From assembly GCA_949130495.1 (NCBI GenBank), contig OX422207.1, positions 831,580,073 through 831,644,072 on the forward strand: a stretch of DNA of 64,000 nt, written 5' to 3'. Shown here one piece after another: positions 1 to 12,499 of the stretch. This DNA is from Sambucus nigra (lineage: Eukaryota; Streptophyta; Magnoliopsida; Dipsacales; Adoxaceae). The notes beneath the pieces were generated by a model. It had not been told where the DNA came from. It saw nothing but the letters and a program-made list of their open reading frames with translations, and searched no databases. The position numbers and the translations under genes are program-made. The number at the start of each line of letters is the position of its first letter. The first letter of the stretch is position 1.

Positions 1-1106
1 AGAGAGTAATATCGACTAGGCAGCCTCAATGTATTTCAAGCACTTGTGAAAGTCAAAATCAGAACTATTCTCAGTTGGTGCCCAAAGTACCTATGTTGTT
101 GCATTATAAAATATACAGATTTTGAGACTCAACCAGTACTAGGAAATTAATGAAAATACTCACAAGTTGTTTTATAAATATCCAAGATAATAAAAATGAC
201 GTAGGACTTGTGTTTTTATCAAATTTAAAAATTCACAAATAAACTCTAAATAAATAATAAAAAAAATATATATGGTTTACCGGAAAGAAAAAAAGTGTGC
301 ATTAAACATTAAGCAATATTTACCGGATAGTGCCACAAGATCAACTATGTTAAGTCCTTGTTGCTTAAATTTGGTAAGAATAATCTAGAAAGTATTGTTT
401 GGAGAAGGGATGTTGTTATTAGAGCCACTCAAACTTGGTCCTCTCGAGTCCCTTCTTCCTAATGGTACCTCCCAGCTCGGCCCACTAATCTGTTCAAACA
501 AAATATGACCAGCTTATGAATTTCTTATTAGGTAAGAATTTATAATCTTCTAATATATATGGTCTCATTTTGATATATTATTATAAAACAAACCCATAAG
601 ATGTGACACTTAATTACCAAAATAGTAGAGTCCCTTGCAGCCAGAACCATGATATCAGCACAAGAGATGGTTTAAGGGCAGGTCTATTTTCCAATCACAA
701 AATAGACCAATTCAAGAAAACAAAAAAAGTCAACCAACAACCAAACCCAGAATGAAACTTTGTCCTCTAAAATACAACAAAACACAGATGCAGAACAAAA
801 ATAACAAAGCCAAAAAATGCAGACAACAAGCTCAAAAAGAGCAAATCAAAGTAGCAAATGCCGAGAAAAAAGCCAAAATAGAGCAGGAGATATTATCGGA
901 GCTATAACAATGCCAAAAACTAGTTGGTTCTCATGGTATTACATGACATGAATAACAAGGACAAGCAGATTGATCGCAACCTTGTAAGCAATCTAAATTT
1001 TCACTCACTTTTTTTCTGATATTTATATAAAGAAATTAATAAATGAGTTTGTAGTCAAATACTATTTTTTGTCTTTTTTGTATATAACAGATTTTTCTTC
1101 ACTGGT
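1..1106. other. AT-rich intergenic stretch
   Basis: I find no convincing gene, RNA or transposon terminus here. The sequence is AT-rich with short poly-A and poly-T runs and no long open frame. It ends at the target duplication of the hAT-type element that follows. Confidence 0.5.
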
Positions 1107-1115
1107 AACCACAAG

Positions 1116-1891
1116 TAGGGCTGTAAATCGGGCTGGGTGAGCCGGGCTTGGCGCTGCTCAGGCTCGGCCCGAACTCACAAACCCATGCTCAAGCCCGAGC
1201 TCGGCCCGAATTATTTTTTCCCACCTAGGCCCGAACTCGGCTCATATATATTACGGGCTTCGGGCCCGATTTCGGGCAGGCCCGATTTCTTTTTTTTTTT
1301 ATTAAAAAAGTTTGAATTAATTTTTTTATTCTTGTATTTCCATCATGGACAAAATTATACATTAAAATCTAATTGATATTTCATGAAATAAAATATATAA
1401 TTATGAAATGTATTAAATTAAAACAAGGGAAATAAGAGTTAAAAGATACAAATGCCTATTAAATTTCAGACATTTAGCATAATTTGATCACTTGCAAAGG
1501 CCTATTGTGACTTGATCAATTATTAAATCAAATACCCATAATGAGATTAACAATAAAATCACAAAATTGAAAATCACATGTAATCTAATATATTATGACA
1601 AATGATTTTTTTTTAGAAAAAATAATAAATGAAATAAAGGGACGAAACCTAATTGAACAATATTAACATAAATATGTTATATTATATAAATTATTTATTT
1701 ATTAATATGAATTTCGGGCTTCGGGCCCAATTCGGGCTTGGCGAAGTTCGGCTCAAGCTCGGCCCGAAATTCATTCGGGCTTGGAATTTTGGCTCAGGCT
1801 CGGCTCGGCTCAAACTCAAATAAAGCTCGGCCCGAAAATAGCGGGCCGAACGGGCGGGCTTCGGGCCTCGGGCGCTCAATTTACAGGCCTA
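1116..1891. mobile_element. Non-autonomous hAT-type element with 8-bp target duplication
   Basis: The element begins TAGGGCTGTAAATCG and ends with the reverse complement of TAGGCCTGTAAATTG, a terminal inverted repeat of 15 bp with two mismatches. It is flanked by a perfect 8-bp direct repeat ACCACAAG at 1108-1115 and 1892-1899, the target-site duplication length of the hAT superfamily. About 170 bp at each end are packed with GGCCCGA/TCGGGC words in both orientations, the subterminal repeat pattern to which hAT transposases bind. The middle 400 bp is AT-rich and has no coding potential, so it must be mobilised by another element. The small frames over the GC-rich ends are by-products of the repeats. 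Confidence 0.88.
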
Positions 1892-1899
1892 ACCACAAG

Positions 1900-3335
1900 T
1901 GAGACGATCTGGAAGCTTACATGGACAAGAAAAATTAGGAAATAACATTTTAAAGGGCCTGCAGACTTGTACTCGGTGCATAGTGGACGTATAAGCACCC
2001 CCAACGTCCAAAAGCTCCCAATTCTATGAAAAAATCAACTCAATTCTAAGAGATTTCTCTATAGGGCAAGCAAGAAATTCCATGTACATAAAAGTTTTTC
2101 CTAGAAAAGCATATTACATGTGTTTTGCATTTTATCTTATTGTAGAATACAATGGAAGCACCTGACTGGAACATTATCGAACACAACGTTTTATATGTAA
2201 CCAAATGAAATGGTCGTGTTCATATCGTTGGAAACAACACTTCGGCCTTCGAAGGACAAGTATGAGAGAGCCAACTACTAATTATCCAAAAAGAGGATAA
2301 ATAAATCAGTCGGTATGTGAGAGCCTTTGACAGATAAGTACGCGACAAATAAGTATGTATAGTTTTCTAACAACATGATTGTGATGTGTTATGGATGTCC
2401 TTACTCCACTAGCAATTCGTAACACGAAGTAAGTTCCTACATAACATCTGAAAAAGAAAGGGGTGTGGGAGATCCACAAAATCTACGAGGTTGACAGAAA
2501 ATATAATTTGAGAACAATTTGGATCTCAAAAATACATTGAGAATGACAAGTAGTTGTCAAAGTACCTGAAACGTCATCGCTCGATTAGTTTCAGATCTGC
2601 AGCGGAGAAGAAAGATGAATGACCGAAGCATGTCAGTTCAGATTTGTAATGATGTTTCATATATGTTTTGGAGAGTAGAGAGCCGAATGATATTGGACAA
2701 AGATGGCCAGTGGGATGTTCGAAAAGGACACAAATGTGTGAAGCAAAGCAAAGTTCTACCAAATGCAAAAACTAAAAACAGAATGCAAAAACTAAAAATA
2801 GAAAACACGAATGTGTAAAGCTAAAAAAAGTGATCTATCGTGATATAAGCATAAATAACGAAGGTTCCGGCTAATTAAAACATGACCATAGAAGAAGCTG
2901 AAAATGGAAGAGATTACATGTTAATCGATGGAACACATACTATGTGGTGTAACAAAAAAACTCATTAATTTATCACATCCAACATAAATGATTAGTGAAG
3001 CACATGCTACAATTTGATGAGAAAGGGATCAAACTTTTGAGTTACATTGATTTGCCCCGATCCCAGAGTCCAAAAATCCGGTCTTGAATTACAACAAAAG
3101 AATGTTAACCCACCAAATTTTGCAGAAAAATCCTTGGACCTATGGGTGGCGATTGTTGTCCGGTATCCAGACATCGCCCCCATCCATAGTTGTATCTGAA
3201 CATAGGCCTCCTTTTTCGAGTTTTTCATCTAGAGCTTACAACTCTTTATAAACATCCACATCATTTTATCCCACAAATAAGTTCAATTATTCGAACACTT
3301 CATATGGTATGAACAAAATTTGCTTTTCATATCAT
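1900..3335. other. Intergenic DNA, nothing recognised
   Basis: Short open frames of 60-75 codons occur (for example 2615-2818 plus and 3007-3228 minus), but none has a recognisable domain, a promoter or consistent flanking splice signals. I see no terminal repeats. Confidence 0.4.
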
Positions 3336-3965
3336 GCTTTGGCCAATCTTCCAATCGATGGGATAGTTGATATATCTTTGGCACAAACCGATGAAGGTAT
3401 TTCTGATTGTGAACTTCTCAAATGGTTTATCTAGGAAGGGGATCAAGTTGAAGAATTTCAACCACTTTGTGAAGTTCAAAGTGACAAAGCGACCATAAAA
3501 ATAATAAGACGTTACAAAGGACAAGTTTCTCAAATTCTCCATGTTTCTAGGGACACTGTAAAGGTTGGAGAAACTATTCTGAAGATGGTTGAAACTGAAT
3601 CTACTGATCAAGATGAAAATGTGAATACAGTGAGTCCAAATGTACATGAATCAGGTGATCAAGAATCATAGATTACAAAGACAGAGACAAAGGGAGTTTT
3701 AGCCACGCCATCCGTTTGTAACCTTGCCAAGCAATTATTCTTATAAATGATGTCTCTAGAACCGTTGTAATTTGAAGAGTCTTTAAAGAAGATGTCATTA
3801 AACATGTCGCGCCAAAAGAAAATATCAAGGAAATACTAGAACAAGTGGCGAAGCGAGGAAAGAAGTTCCCAGATGCGTCAACTGCCTACGGACGAGATTA
3901 TGTAGATAAAAAAGTATCGATGGGAGCATTCCAGTGTCCAATGAAGATAAAAAAGTATCGCTAGT
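3336..3965 (+). pseudogene. Branched-chain 2-oxoacid dehydrogenase E2 (lipoyl acyltransferase) pseudogene fragment
   Basis: Conceptual translation from 3336 gives a lipoyl domain: DISLAQTDEGISDCELLKW, then a stop at 3423-3425, then EGDQVEEFQPLCEVQSDKA with the lipoyl-lysine context SDKAT, and VKVGETIL. After a stop near 3669 and a frame change comes KGVLATPSVCNLAKQ, the start of the peripheral E3-subunit-binding domain. It continues in another frame as INDV...RVFKEDVIKHV. The tail YVDKKVSMGAFQCPMK matches the linker before the acyltransferase domain. In plants this E2 (BCE2 type) is the mitochondrial core of the branched-chain dehydrogenase that degrades Leu, Ile and Val. The segments are contiguous with no visible introns, which suggests a processed copy (inference). 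The catalytic acyltransferase domain is absent. Confidence 0.8.
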
Positions 3966-6900
3966 GAATACGAATTTTTTCATATATTATATGAAACAAA
4001 AGAAACAAAGTTATAAAGTCGGGATTTTTTGTGCTAAATCCTTTAATATGAAATCAAAGAAACCAAGTTATAAAGTCAATCTTATAAGCTATTCACTTAC
4101 CTGATTTATAACATCAATAGAATCTAATGACAGTGATTCTACAAAGCCGCCTCTAACTAAATTCGGAACCCTCTGGTACAATAGAATTAAAACATTTTTA
4201 GTCGAGCGAGAATAGTAAACATCAACAACAATAAACATATGCATAAGTAATAAAGAGCCCAGGAAAACAAAGGTCAACCCTTAACACTCAACAGCCTTTA
4301 CACTGATATAACAACGTACATGTGTAATATTAGATTTATTTTTTCATGCTACAAATATTTGTATTAAATATTAGAAAATATTAATGTCACATTAGATTAT
4401 AAATACATGTGATTTGATATAGTTGTCTAAAAGAAAATAGAGGTGAGCCCAATTGAAGTATTTTGTTAGTAATTGAATAGTGGAATTGATAGAACCCAAA
4501 ACCGAAGAATATAAATAATTGGTTTCCACCCTTTTGGGATGTGACATCCTAAAACCTCGTTTGCCTATCAATAAACCAATCACTATCATTAGCTTATCGT
4601 TTCAGGTAGCTCTCACATCTTTACCAAAATGTGGGCTTGTCGTATGCAAGCCTCTAATTATTTTCCATGGATGCAATCTAATGCACCCTTAGTTCAAGTC
4701 TATTTCATGAAACAAAGCATTAACGGAGATAAACACTCAATGTTATTTAAGAGATGGAAATAAGATAATAGATGAAATTATGTGTCTACTGAAATGAAGA
4801 AACGACTACATTATCAAATGAGTCACTTCGTTTTTCAAAGGCAACTCTGCGACAATATTCAAAAGGCAATTGACATCAGCTGCCAATATAATTGTTAAGA
4901 GAATAAAATAAAACAATGCCCTAATTGAATCCACTTCAACACCATAATAATAAATCACATGTTATCAAATTTTGAATAAGGAATTAAGTATACATTGATC
5001 TAACAAAAAACAAACCATTCATAATAGGCTCACATAAATGGGCCAAAATACATGATTTATCTCTATAAAAGGATTCGTCTTCCTTAAAGCTCTAAACGTT
5101 TCGAAAGGATCACATTCTTCATAATAGGCAGTCCATTTTCAAAAGTATATTTTTTTACTAAGAATGCATTTTTATTCACCGCACTAAAAAAGAGAAAGAC
5201 ACACAATACACCATATAAATAATATGAGAATGGAACACGATGTAGGAAACACTGATTTACATCATGAATACTACAAGAGACAAGGCTATACAAAACTATG
5301 CACAAATCATCTGTCGGTATACGAATAGATGTTCCCCATGGTATATTTCTACAATATGATCCATTTCATCTTAATTTTATTAGATACCATTTAGATTCAT
5401 ATTTACAAATGTGTAGTGATATACTTGTAGAAAAATGTATGTTCATTTCTTATTAGAATTTAACTAACTTTACATATGAATATACCAATATAGAGTTTTA
5501 ACAAATGACTCAAATTTTACGATAAGTAATTTTTTTTGTCAATTCGAAGGAATGAATACGCAGGCATATGCATCTATCATAAAAATAGATAGATGTAAAT
5601 AAAGTTTAATTGGTGTCAAGTGAACCCAAAATAATACCCTTGCTCCTATTACCACACCACTAAAAAGAAGAGTCATGTTGACTTCTGATTCTTTAATTGC
5701 AAACAACATCAGTGAACAAATAAGTACGTGTATCCATTGGCCATATCGTGGATTGACAGCTCTAGACATTAAAATAATTTTGAGATAATAACACTAGGTA
5801 GGAGAACAAACAATACAACATTTCCTAGTTCTTAATTTATTTTTCATAGCAAATCTAGTTGGACATGCTAGGGATAAATTTTGACCACGAGATGGAAAAT
5901 CTACAGGACTCTAATATTTTGTCTTCCATAAGTTTAATATCTTCCTGCAATAGATAAAACTCCAACAAGATTAGGGTAATCACATTTCTATGATATCCGA
6001 GTCAGTATATGAAATAAAGAAGATAAACTTAATACATTATCCCTTATTATAAGAGAATTGAATATAAGTTACCACTTGTTCAATAATGATACATAAGGGA
6101 CATGTGAAATGAGAAATTATATTGAATGAAAATTAGACAAAATGGCAAACAGATCAGTGGGAATAATTTTTATATGGAGATTTTGGTTGCTAAGAAAAAT
6201 GAGAATCAATAAACTACATTGTATATCTTTTAAAAGCAATACACCATTAGATAAGAAACTCATATATGAGGTACAAACTCATAGCCGCAATGAATTCGTT
6301 TCTTTTATCAATTTGGAATACATAGCAAAAAAACTAAGACAAACATACTATAAATGCTTATGGATTCAAATGCATTTTAGTTATTAAGAAGTTTTATATT
6401 TAAAAGATCATTCAAAATCTAAGAAGAACAAAAAATCAACTTGTGTTAGTATTTGCATAAGAATATTACCCAAACCATAGGTACAAACTCATTATAGAAC
6501 AAAAAATATTTAGTATGCCTTATAAATTCATTACATTCTAGGTGGGAGAAGAAAATAAAGCCTTGATTTTAAACATATCAAAGACTGAATTATAATCTAA
6601 CTTTTTCATGTGTGTAACATATGTCACACGATATAAGAGCCCCGACAATAATAACATGCCTAACCTAAAATTTAATTAAAAAAAAGCCACAAAAATAGTA
6701 GGAGTGACAATTTTTTGACACGCGACTTATTTTACCAAGACAACCTGATTATGATGTCATGTGATTAATTAAGCATTATTAGTTTAAATTTATTAGTGCT
6801 CAAAAGTATTTAAAATGAAATCAATACAACACAATTATTCAACACATTGACATGAAATTTCACATCAACTAGTTACAACATAACTAAATGAACTCCGACA

Positions 6901-7189
6901 ACTTCAACAAAATTTATTCAACCAACCATTAAAAATTTAATATCATCATTATTTTTCATTCTATTATGCTCTTAAAAACCTAGAATTAATCATTTTTACA
7001 AGTAAACACAACAGTCTTACTAAAAATGAAGTAAATCTGAAAAAGAATAATCGAAATTGAAAAAAAAAAACATGAACAAACTGAGTTTATTTTAGATAAA
7101 ACTAAAAGCAAAATTTTTGCAATGAATTTCATATGTATGTATGTGCGTCTGTCTGTGTGTGCTTCTTCCTGTGTGTGTGCGTTTGATTT

Positions 7190-7190
<1 letters not shown>
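3966..7190. other. Intergenic DNA, nothing recognised
   Basis: This is AT-rich sequence with poly-A and poly-T tracts. The longest frame, 6142-6387 on the plus strand (81 codons), has no recognisable motif and no clear promoter. Near 4089-4590 and 5084-5770 there are only short minus-strand frames. I find no transposon ends. Confidence 0.4.

Positions 7191-7191
<1 letters not shown>

Positions 7192-7226
<35 letters not shown>
7192..7226. repeat. (GA)n microsatellite
   Basis: About 17 uninterrupted GA dinucleotides. Confidence 0.95.
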
Positions 7227-7229
<3 letters not shown>

Positions 7230-7369
7230 GTACCTGATTTGAGAAACGAAGATGGTTTCAAGGGAACGAAATGGGGAATGTTTTGGCTAGGGTTGATTTT
7301 GGGGCAAAGTTTCCTGCGGAAAGTCTTCCGCCTTTTTTTCCCGTATCAGCGCGCGCGGTTCTAAAATTT

Positions 7370-7614
7370 TTGAGTAAAATGTCATAATATGTAAATTTAG
7401 TATACAAAATCTTAAAAAAGGGTCATAATATTTATAATTAAATATGATTTTTATATTTAAAATGTCACAAAAAATAATACTAGTATGTATAAAATGACAT
7501 TTTATATTAGAATTGTCAAATTAATAACAATATTATCCTTTAAATGACATTTTTATGATAAATGTCATTAAATTAATTTTTCGAGTGTCAAGAAAAGGTG
7601 TTTTTCTTGTAGTG
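7370..7614. mobile_element. CACTA (En/Spm) element terminus
   Basis: The stretch ends with the reverse complement of CACTACAAGAAAAACACC, the canonical CACTA terminal inverted repeat, at 7597-7614. The preceding 240 bp holds repeated TGACATT/AATGTCA words in both orientations (for example near 7380, 7470, 7495, 7543 and 7560), as expected for the transposase-binding subterminal region. I did not find the matching CACTACAAG left end in the window. This is therefore one terminus of a deleted or rearranged copy, and no transposase is visible. Confidence 0.7.
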
Positions 7615-8304
7615 TGAACCAAATCACTAGGTTTGGTTTGATTTTTAGATACCATTGGGTAGGTTCTGGTTCCTAAACATAAAAAATCGATCGTATTAGG
7701 TTGGTTCTTAGTTCTATACCTAACCCAAATCAACCCAAACCAAGAACCAAACCGATATGGAACCAATATAAATCGAACCTAAACTTACCTTATATAAATC
7801 GATGTTTAAATCTCAAATTATTATACATGAATTTGAAACTATTTGTTGATTTTAGAGTATTTGAGATTTATGTGTTTAAATCTAAAATTTTGGTTTGATT
7901 TTAATGTCTTTGTAATTTATGTGTTTAAGTCTCAGATTATGTGTCTAAATTTGTTGGGAATAATTATATGTTAACTTTAGACTTGAAAGTAGTGGGGCAT
8001 TTAATCATTAGTAAACACGTGTTATTTTTTGTGTTAACTTAGATATATAAGTGTTTAAATTTTGTGATATGTTGGCTTATTATTTTACTATATTAGGCTT
8101 TTAAAATACATAGAACCATAAAGAAAGTCGAAAAAACCCAAACAAAAACAAAGCCAAAAACCGAACCGAACCGCTGGTTTGGTTTGGTTCCATAGCATGA
8201 TTGGTTTGGTTATGGTTCTAATAATTTGAACCGAAGTACTTAGGTTCTGGTTTAGGTTTTGCTATTGAACCGAACCGAACCGAACCTACCCATATCCACC
8301 CCTA
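7615..8304. mobile_element. hAT-derived element remnant with CGGTTCGGTT subterminal repeats
   Basis: The right end reads CCCATATCCACCCCTA, the reverse complement of TAGGGGTGGATATGGG, a common plant hAT-type terminus. The 210 bp inside it carries dense GAACCGAACC / GGTTTGGTT words, and the left part (about 7615-7760) carries the complementary GGTTTGGTT / CCAAACC words. The expected TAGGGGTGG left terminus is missing. The remnant abuts the CACTA terminus at 7614, so the left end was probably lost there. There is no coding sequence. Confidence 0.6.
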
Positions 8305-9300
8305 GTTTAGACTATTAACGTTTCTGAATATGTCTACCTTTTTTAATGCTAGGAAATTGGCATTTTCTTTTAGTTAAGTAGGATTATATTTGTCTTGCAT
8401 GTTTTTGAAAGAACATGGGTGCTGCAATGGCTCAATCTTAGTATTCTTCATGAACTGGTCATGTTTTCCTTCACGTATGATATATAGATCGGTGAATCTA
8501 TTTGAACTAACTATATAGTATGATAATGGATTTTTAGGATGAGATTGGTTGGATTATACTAATAAACATGACCTAAATTTGATTGTGAATACATTAAGGA
8601 CAATGCATAATATAGGACAGATGATTGAGTTAAAAATGTCATGGGACTTATATAATGCTTAAACTATAAGGGTTCAATAATTCATGAATAGCTGGCCAAA
8701 TCATCTCATATGAGATGCATGACTTGAAGTCGTTGCAATAGCACAACTTCTCCTTACTTCTTTGTACAGCATACCAATTCATCTCATAATTCTTGAACAT
8801 CTAATTCTTTGTATCTCTCATTCATTATCTCTTTCACCTCGCTATTTTAAGTTTAAACCTCCATGTGAAAATATTTTAAAATGAGAGTATGTATGTATAT
8901 GTACTTATTTAGTCATATTCTATCAGATGTATAGTCAAATTCAGGTTCCTTAGGAATTGTCAGTGTGAGTTTAGATTTCTCGACATTACCAAAGTAGTAG
9001 CATCACGTGAAAGAGACATCTCCTTTGTGTTGGATTGGAACTTTTTTGTTATTTCTACCATTGAAATGAATGGCATTATTGGTTCCCAAACATATATCTT
9101 TTTTCCTTCTTTGTGGGTTTTACTAGTTGAAGGGTACAAGGTGGAATTACTACTAAAAAGACCATGGAAAAGACCATGTCTAGTCTTTCTAATATACAAA
9201 ATCACATCTTGGTTTATATAATTTAAAATGTTTCCATTCAAATCAAGTATACAAAAGAAAGAAACTGTGCAAAAACGAAAAGAAAGAAATCTACTCATGT
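8305..9300. other. Intergenic DNA with an unrecognised minus-strand frame
   Basis: An open frame at 8960-9331 on the minus strand (123 codons) is the only sizeable one. Its translation is hydrophobic at the N-terminal side and shows no domain that I recognise. No promoter or splice signals single it out, so I do not call it a gene. Confidence 0.35.
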
Positions 9301-9302
9301 TA

Positions 9303-9405
9303 AAGACTAATAGCTTTTTACTGCTTCCCAAATAACATCTTGATCTGGCATACTAATAAGGATTGCATTCATTTCTTGGGAAACCATCTTAGGAATTAAC
9401 TTTCG
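9303..9405 (-). pseudogene. Possible LINE reverse-transcriptase scrap
   Basis: On the minus strand a short segment reads IRKLIPKMVSQEMN followed by PDQDVIWEAVKSY. This resembles the stretch just before the RT core of plant non-LTR retrotransposons (pattern IP..I..EMN..L...P...EIW.A). It is too short to be sure, and no RT catalytic motif follows. Confidence 0.3.
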
Positions 9406-9430
9406 AATATCAAAACTGCTAGAAGGACCT

Positions 9431-10083
9431 GCACAAAAATCGATTAAAACTACGAAATGAAGTAAGGGATCCATTTAGATCAGCTTTGATTTTAGAACAT
9501 GAAACACGATTCGGATTTTTCATAGATCAAAATATTGATCGAGCTCTGATTGATGGCTTAATGAATTTGTTTGATCCAATACCACGCTTTTATAGATTGG
9601 TAGCATGGAAGCTTTACTATCCAATCTGTCCATATATCCATCGAGCATTTAATAATGTACTTTTGGATTTTATAAAATGCCGCACCTTCCGTTATAGAAT
9701 ACATACATGATTAAATGTCTAACGGGAATTTAGAATGAGAGCATTAATGAACTTTTAAAATAATTTACAATGTAATATCGTACATATTGAAATTGAGACT
9801 TCAGGTTAACTTACCTTTATTTAATAGAACCCAACAATGTAAATCTGAAAGACTGAAATCACTTTCCTCTTCAGTCTTCATCACAAGGCATTTATGAATG
9901 ATGGAAATTGATCCAAAATATACACAAACATTCAATTCTTTCTTTTTCCCCTTCATTACAATAATTTGAGATGTCGTGTTCATGGTATCTAAATTGTCGA
10001 TCTACGCTATATTTTCCTCAAAATATCTATTTGTTTTATGTATGAGCTGTTGTTTATATGCTTTATGTATTTTGATCAAACAT
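9431..10083. other. Intergenic DNA with one unrecognised plus-strand frame
   Basis: A frame at 9486-9710 (74 codons, containing ETRFGFFIDQ and LMNLFDPIPRFYRLVAWKLY) is open upstream to about 9440. I do not recognise it. The rest is AT-rich without features. Confidence 0.3.
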
Positions 10084-10086
10084 TTA

Positions 10087-10341
10087 GGGCCTGTTTGGTT
10101 GTCCCTAAAATTGTAAATTGGCCTATTTAAAATTAACTCATTCATGAATTGTCTTATTATTAGTGTTTGGTTACAAGAATGAACAAATTCAAAAATGAAC
10201 CAATTCATGTTGATTCACAAAAACTTAAATTAGTTCATTTCACCAAAAGCTTGAAATTGCACAATTTCTAATTACAACATGAATTTTAAATGCACCACTC
10301 CCATAGAATACCTCTCACCATACTACTCTCTCCCTCTCTCT

Positions 10342-10373
<32 letters not shown>

Positions 10374-10515
10374 CAAAAGTAAATAACTCCATTTTTCTTT
10401 TCCAAACACACCACAAATTAGATTTAAACTCATTTAAAATTAATACATCGATAATCTATTCATTTCAAATTGATCAATTTATAAAATTAAATAATTTACG
10501 CAACCAAACGGGCCC
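10087..10515. mobile_element. Tourist-like (PIF/Harbinger) MITE
   Basis: Terminal inverted repeats GGGCCTGTTTGGTTG and (complement of right end) GGGCCCGTTTGGTTG differ at one base. The element is flanked by TTA at 10084-10086 and 10516-10518, the 3-bp TWA target duplication of PIF/Harbinger elements. The 429-bp body is AT-rich, non-coding, and contains a (CA)n microsatellite at about 10343-10372. Confidence 0.9.
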
Positions 10516-10677
10516 TTACTCATTCTCGTATAGGATCTTGAGGATCTTTTTCCTTGTGTTATTAGACATTAGGATGCAAGGTTGTACTTAATCTAGTTTA
10601 ATTAGTTTATAGGAAGTCTATGATGCCTTTTATGCTCACAGTAGTTGAAAATTCATCCATCTCTTTAAACATACTGA

Positions 10678-11000
<323 letters not shown>

Positions 11001-11323
11001 TCGTAAGCAACTTTTACTTGTAATATTGTGGATTTCATATTCTAGTCGTATCTTATCAAGAGTTGATTTATAAGATCCCTGATATGTTTGATCTCTCAAG
11101 AAAAACTATACAATTTTAATTATTGATTTTATTGCTTTCTGAGATATAAATTTTAAGATACAATTTTTTTCTCAATTATTTCATGCGTGCAATGTCTAGC
11201 TTCTTTACCTTATAGACGTGGCATATAAATAGTGGTGGAAATTACTGCTTTGAGTGGTGATTTGACCAAACCCCAAATTATGTTTTACATGAACACCGCC
11301 CATACAAAGCTTCACCGACAGCT
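11001..11323. other. AT-rich spacer, possibly old intron
   Basis: This follows the presumed splice donor of the ADH-like fragment. No further ADH exon is recognisable before the LINE scrap. Confidence 0.3.
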
Positions 11324-11509
11324 TTAAAGCGTAAACATCACCCTTAATTTGGATGCACTTTCTCCGTTTAAAGTTTGAATAGCAGCATTAATTTCTTCTT
11401 CTTCTGGAAAATCATATAGTGCCTTATTTTGTTCTTTAATAATGATTTTAGGAATAGAACATAGGAACCTATCATTAATTCTGTGGATTTTATTTATAGA
11501 ATTTTGCAC
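11324..11509 (-). pseudogene. LINE (non-LTR retrotransposon) reverse-transcriptase fragment
   Basis: The minus-strand frame reads IPKIIIKEQNKALYDFPEEE then EINAAIQTLNGESAS. This is the region immediately before the RT fingers in plant L1-type LINEs (pattern ...FPEEEEI..AI..LNG.SA.GPDG). The expected GPDG continuation is lost, and no endonuclease or RT core is adjacent, so it is a dead scrap. Confidence 0.55.
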
Positions 11510-12046
11510 CCTTTTTTAGGCTCCATAACTGCTAACAAATGGATTTTAGTTATCATAGTAAGGGCCTGTTTGGTTTGCAACTATAATTCTGTTTTCTGTG
11601 TTTAAATACAATCCTGATAAAAATCTTCGTTTGACAACCTGTTTTTAAACACAGAATTATAATATTTCTGTGTTATAATCAAGTTTTTCAGAAAACAGAT
11701 TTTAGGTGTTTTATAACTTCTGTTTTTTATTTTTCTACTCCAAATTATTCATTCTTAATATTTTAAAGCAGTTATACCTTAATATATAATATACATACAT
11801 AATGCATTAATATGTGTGTAATTCTTATAAATAAAAAATATATATGTACATGTATACAAAATTACGTATGAAATAATATAAAGTTAAATAATACTATCAA
11901 TAGATACATGATACTTATATATAGTTTTATACATGTATTATTAATGTATGGAATAATATAAAATATACATATAGTACATATGTATTAAAAAATATTATCA
12001 ATTTATATACGTATATAATTTTATAGTGAATTATACATGCAATATC

Positions 12047-12048
<2 letters not shown>

Positions 12049-12117
<69 letters not shown>
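12049..12117. repeat. Compound (TA)n(TG)n microsatellite
   Basis: About 16 TA units run directly into about 18 TG units inside the MITE. Confidence 0.95.
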
Positions 12118-12121
<4 letters not shown>

Positions 12122-12207
12122 GTTTTATATATGTTTATATATAGAGAGTTAAACTCCCCAACATACCTCATTAAATATATCAAAAAATACATGATATTAA
12201 ATGTACG

Positions 12208-12260
12208 TGTATGTATGTATGTATGTATGTATGTATGTATGTATGTATGTATGTATGTAT
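12208..12260. repeat. (GTAT)n microsatellite
   Basis: About 13 tandem GTAT units, followed 40 bp later by an (AC)n tract at 12301-12320. All lie inside the MITE. Confidence 0.95.
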
Positions 12261-12499
12261 TCATGTATCATGTATGCACGAAAGTTTTATGTATGTTTAT
12301 ACACACACACACACACACACATTTATGATATAAATATACATGTTTGCCAATTTTGTCAAAATTTCAAAATATTGTATTTAAAAACAAGTTTACCAAACGC
12401 ACACCAATAATTATAAACACAAAAAACTGAATTTTAAAACTGCATTTAAAAACAACGTTTAAATCGAGTTTTCTGAATAGAGAACCAAACGGGCCCTAA

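Larger units (their letters stand above)
11562..12496. mobile_element. Long Tourist-like MITE interrupted by microsatellites
   Basis: The ends GGGCCTGTTTGGTTT and (complement of right end) GGGCCCGTTTGGTTC are imperfect inverted repeats close to those of the MITE at 10087-10515. TAA direct repeats at 11559-11561 and 12497-12499 give the 3-bp TWA target duplication. Subterminal words such as TCTGTTTTCTGTGTTTAAA and the complementary AACAACGTTTAAATC pair across the element. The centre holds several microsatellites that account for much of its unusual 935-bp length. No coding capacity. Confidence 0.85.

Noticed and set aside
1137..1376. Short frames over GC-rich ends of the hAT-type element (also 1691-1879 minus)
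   Set aside because: They consist of the subterminal GGCCCGA repeats and have no protein similarity that I recognise.
6142..6387. 81-codon frame as a possible small gene
   Set aside because: No domain, no TATA-ATG arrangement, AT-rich composition equal to flanks.
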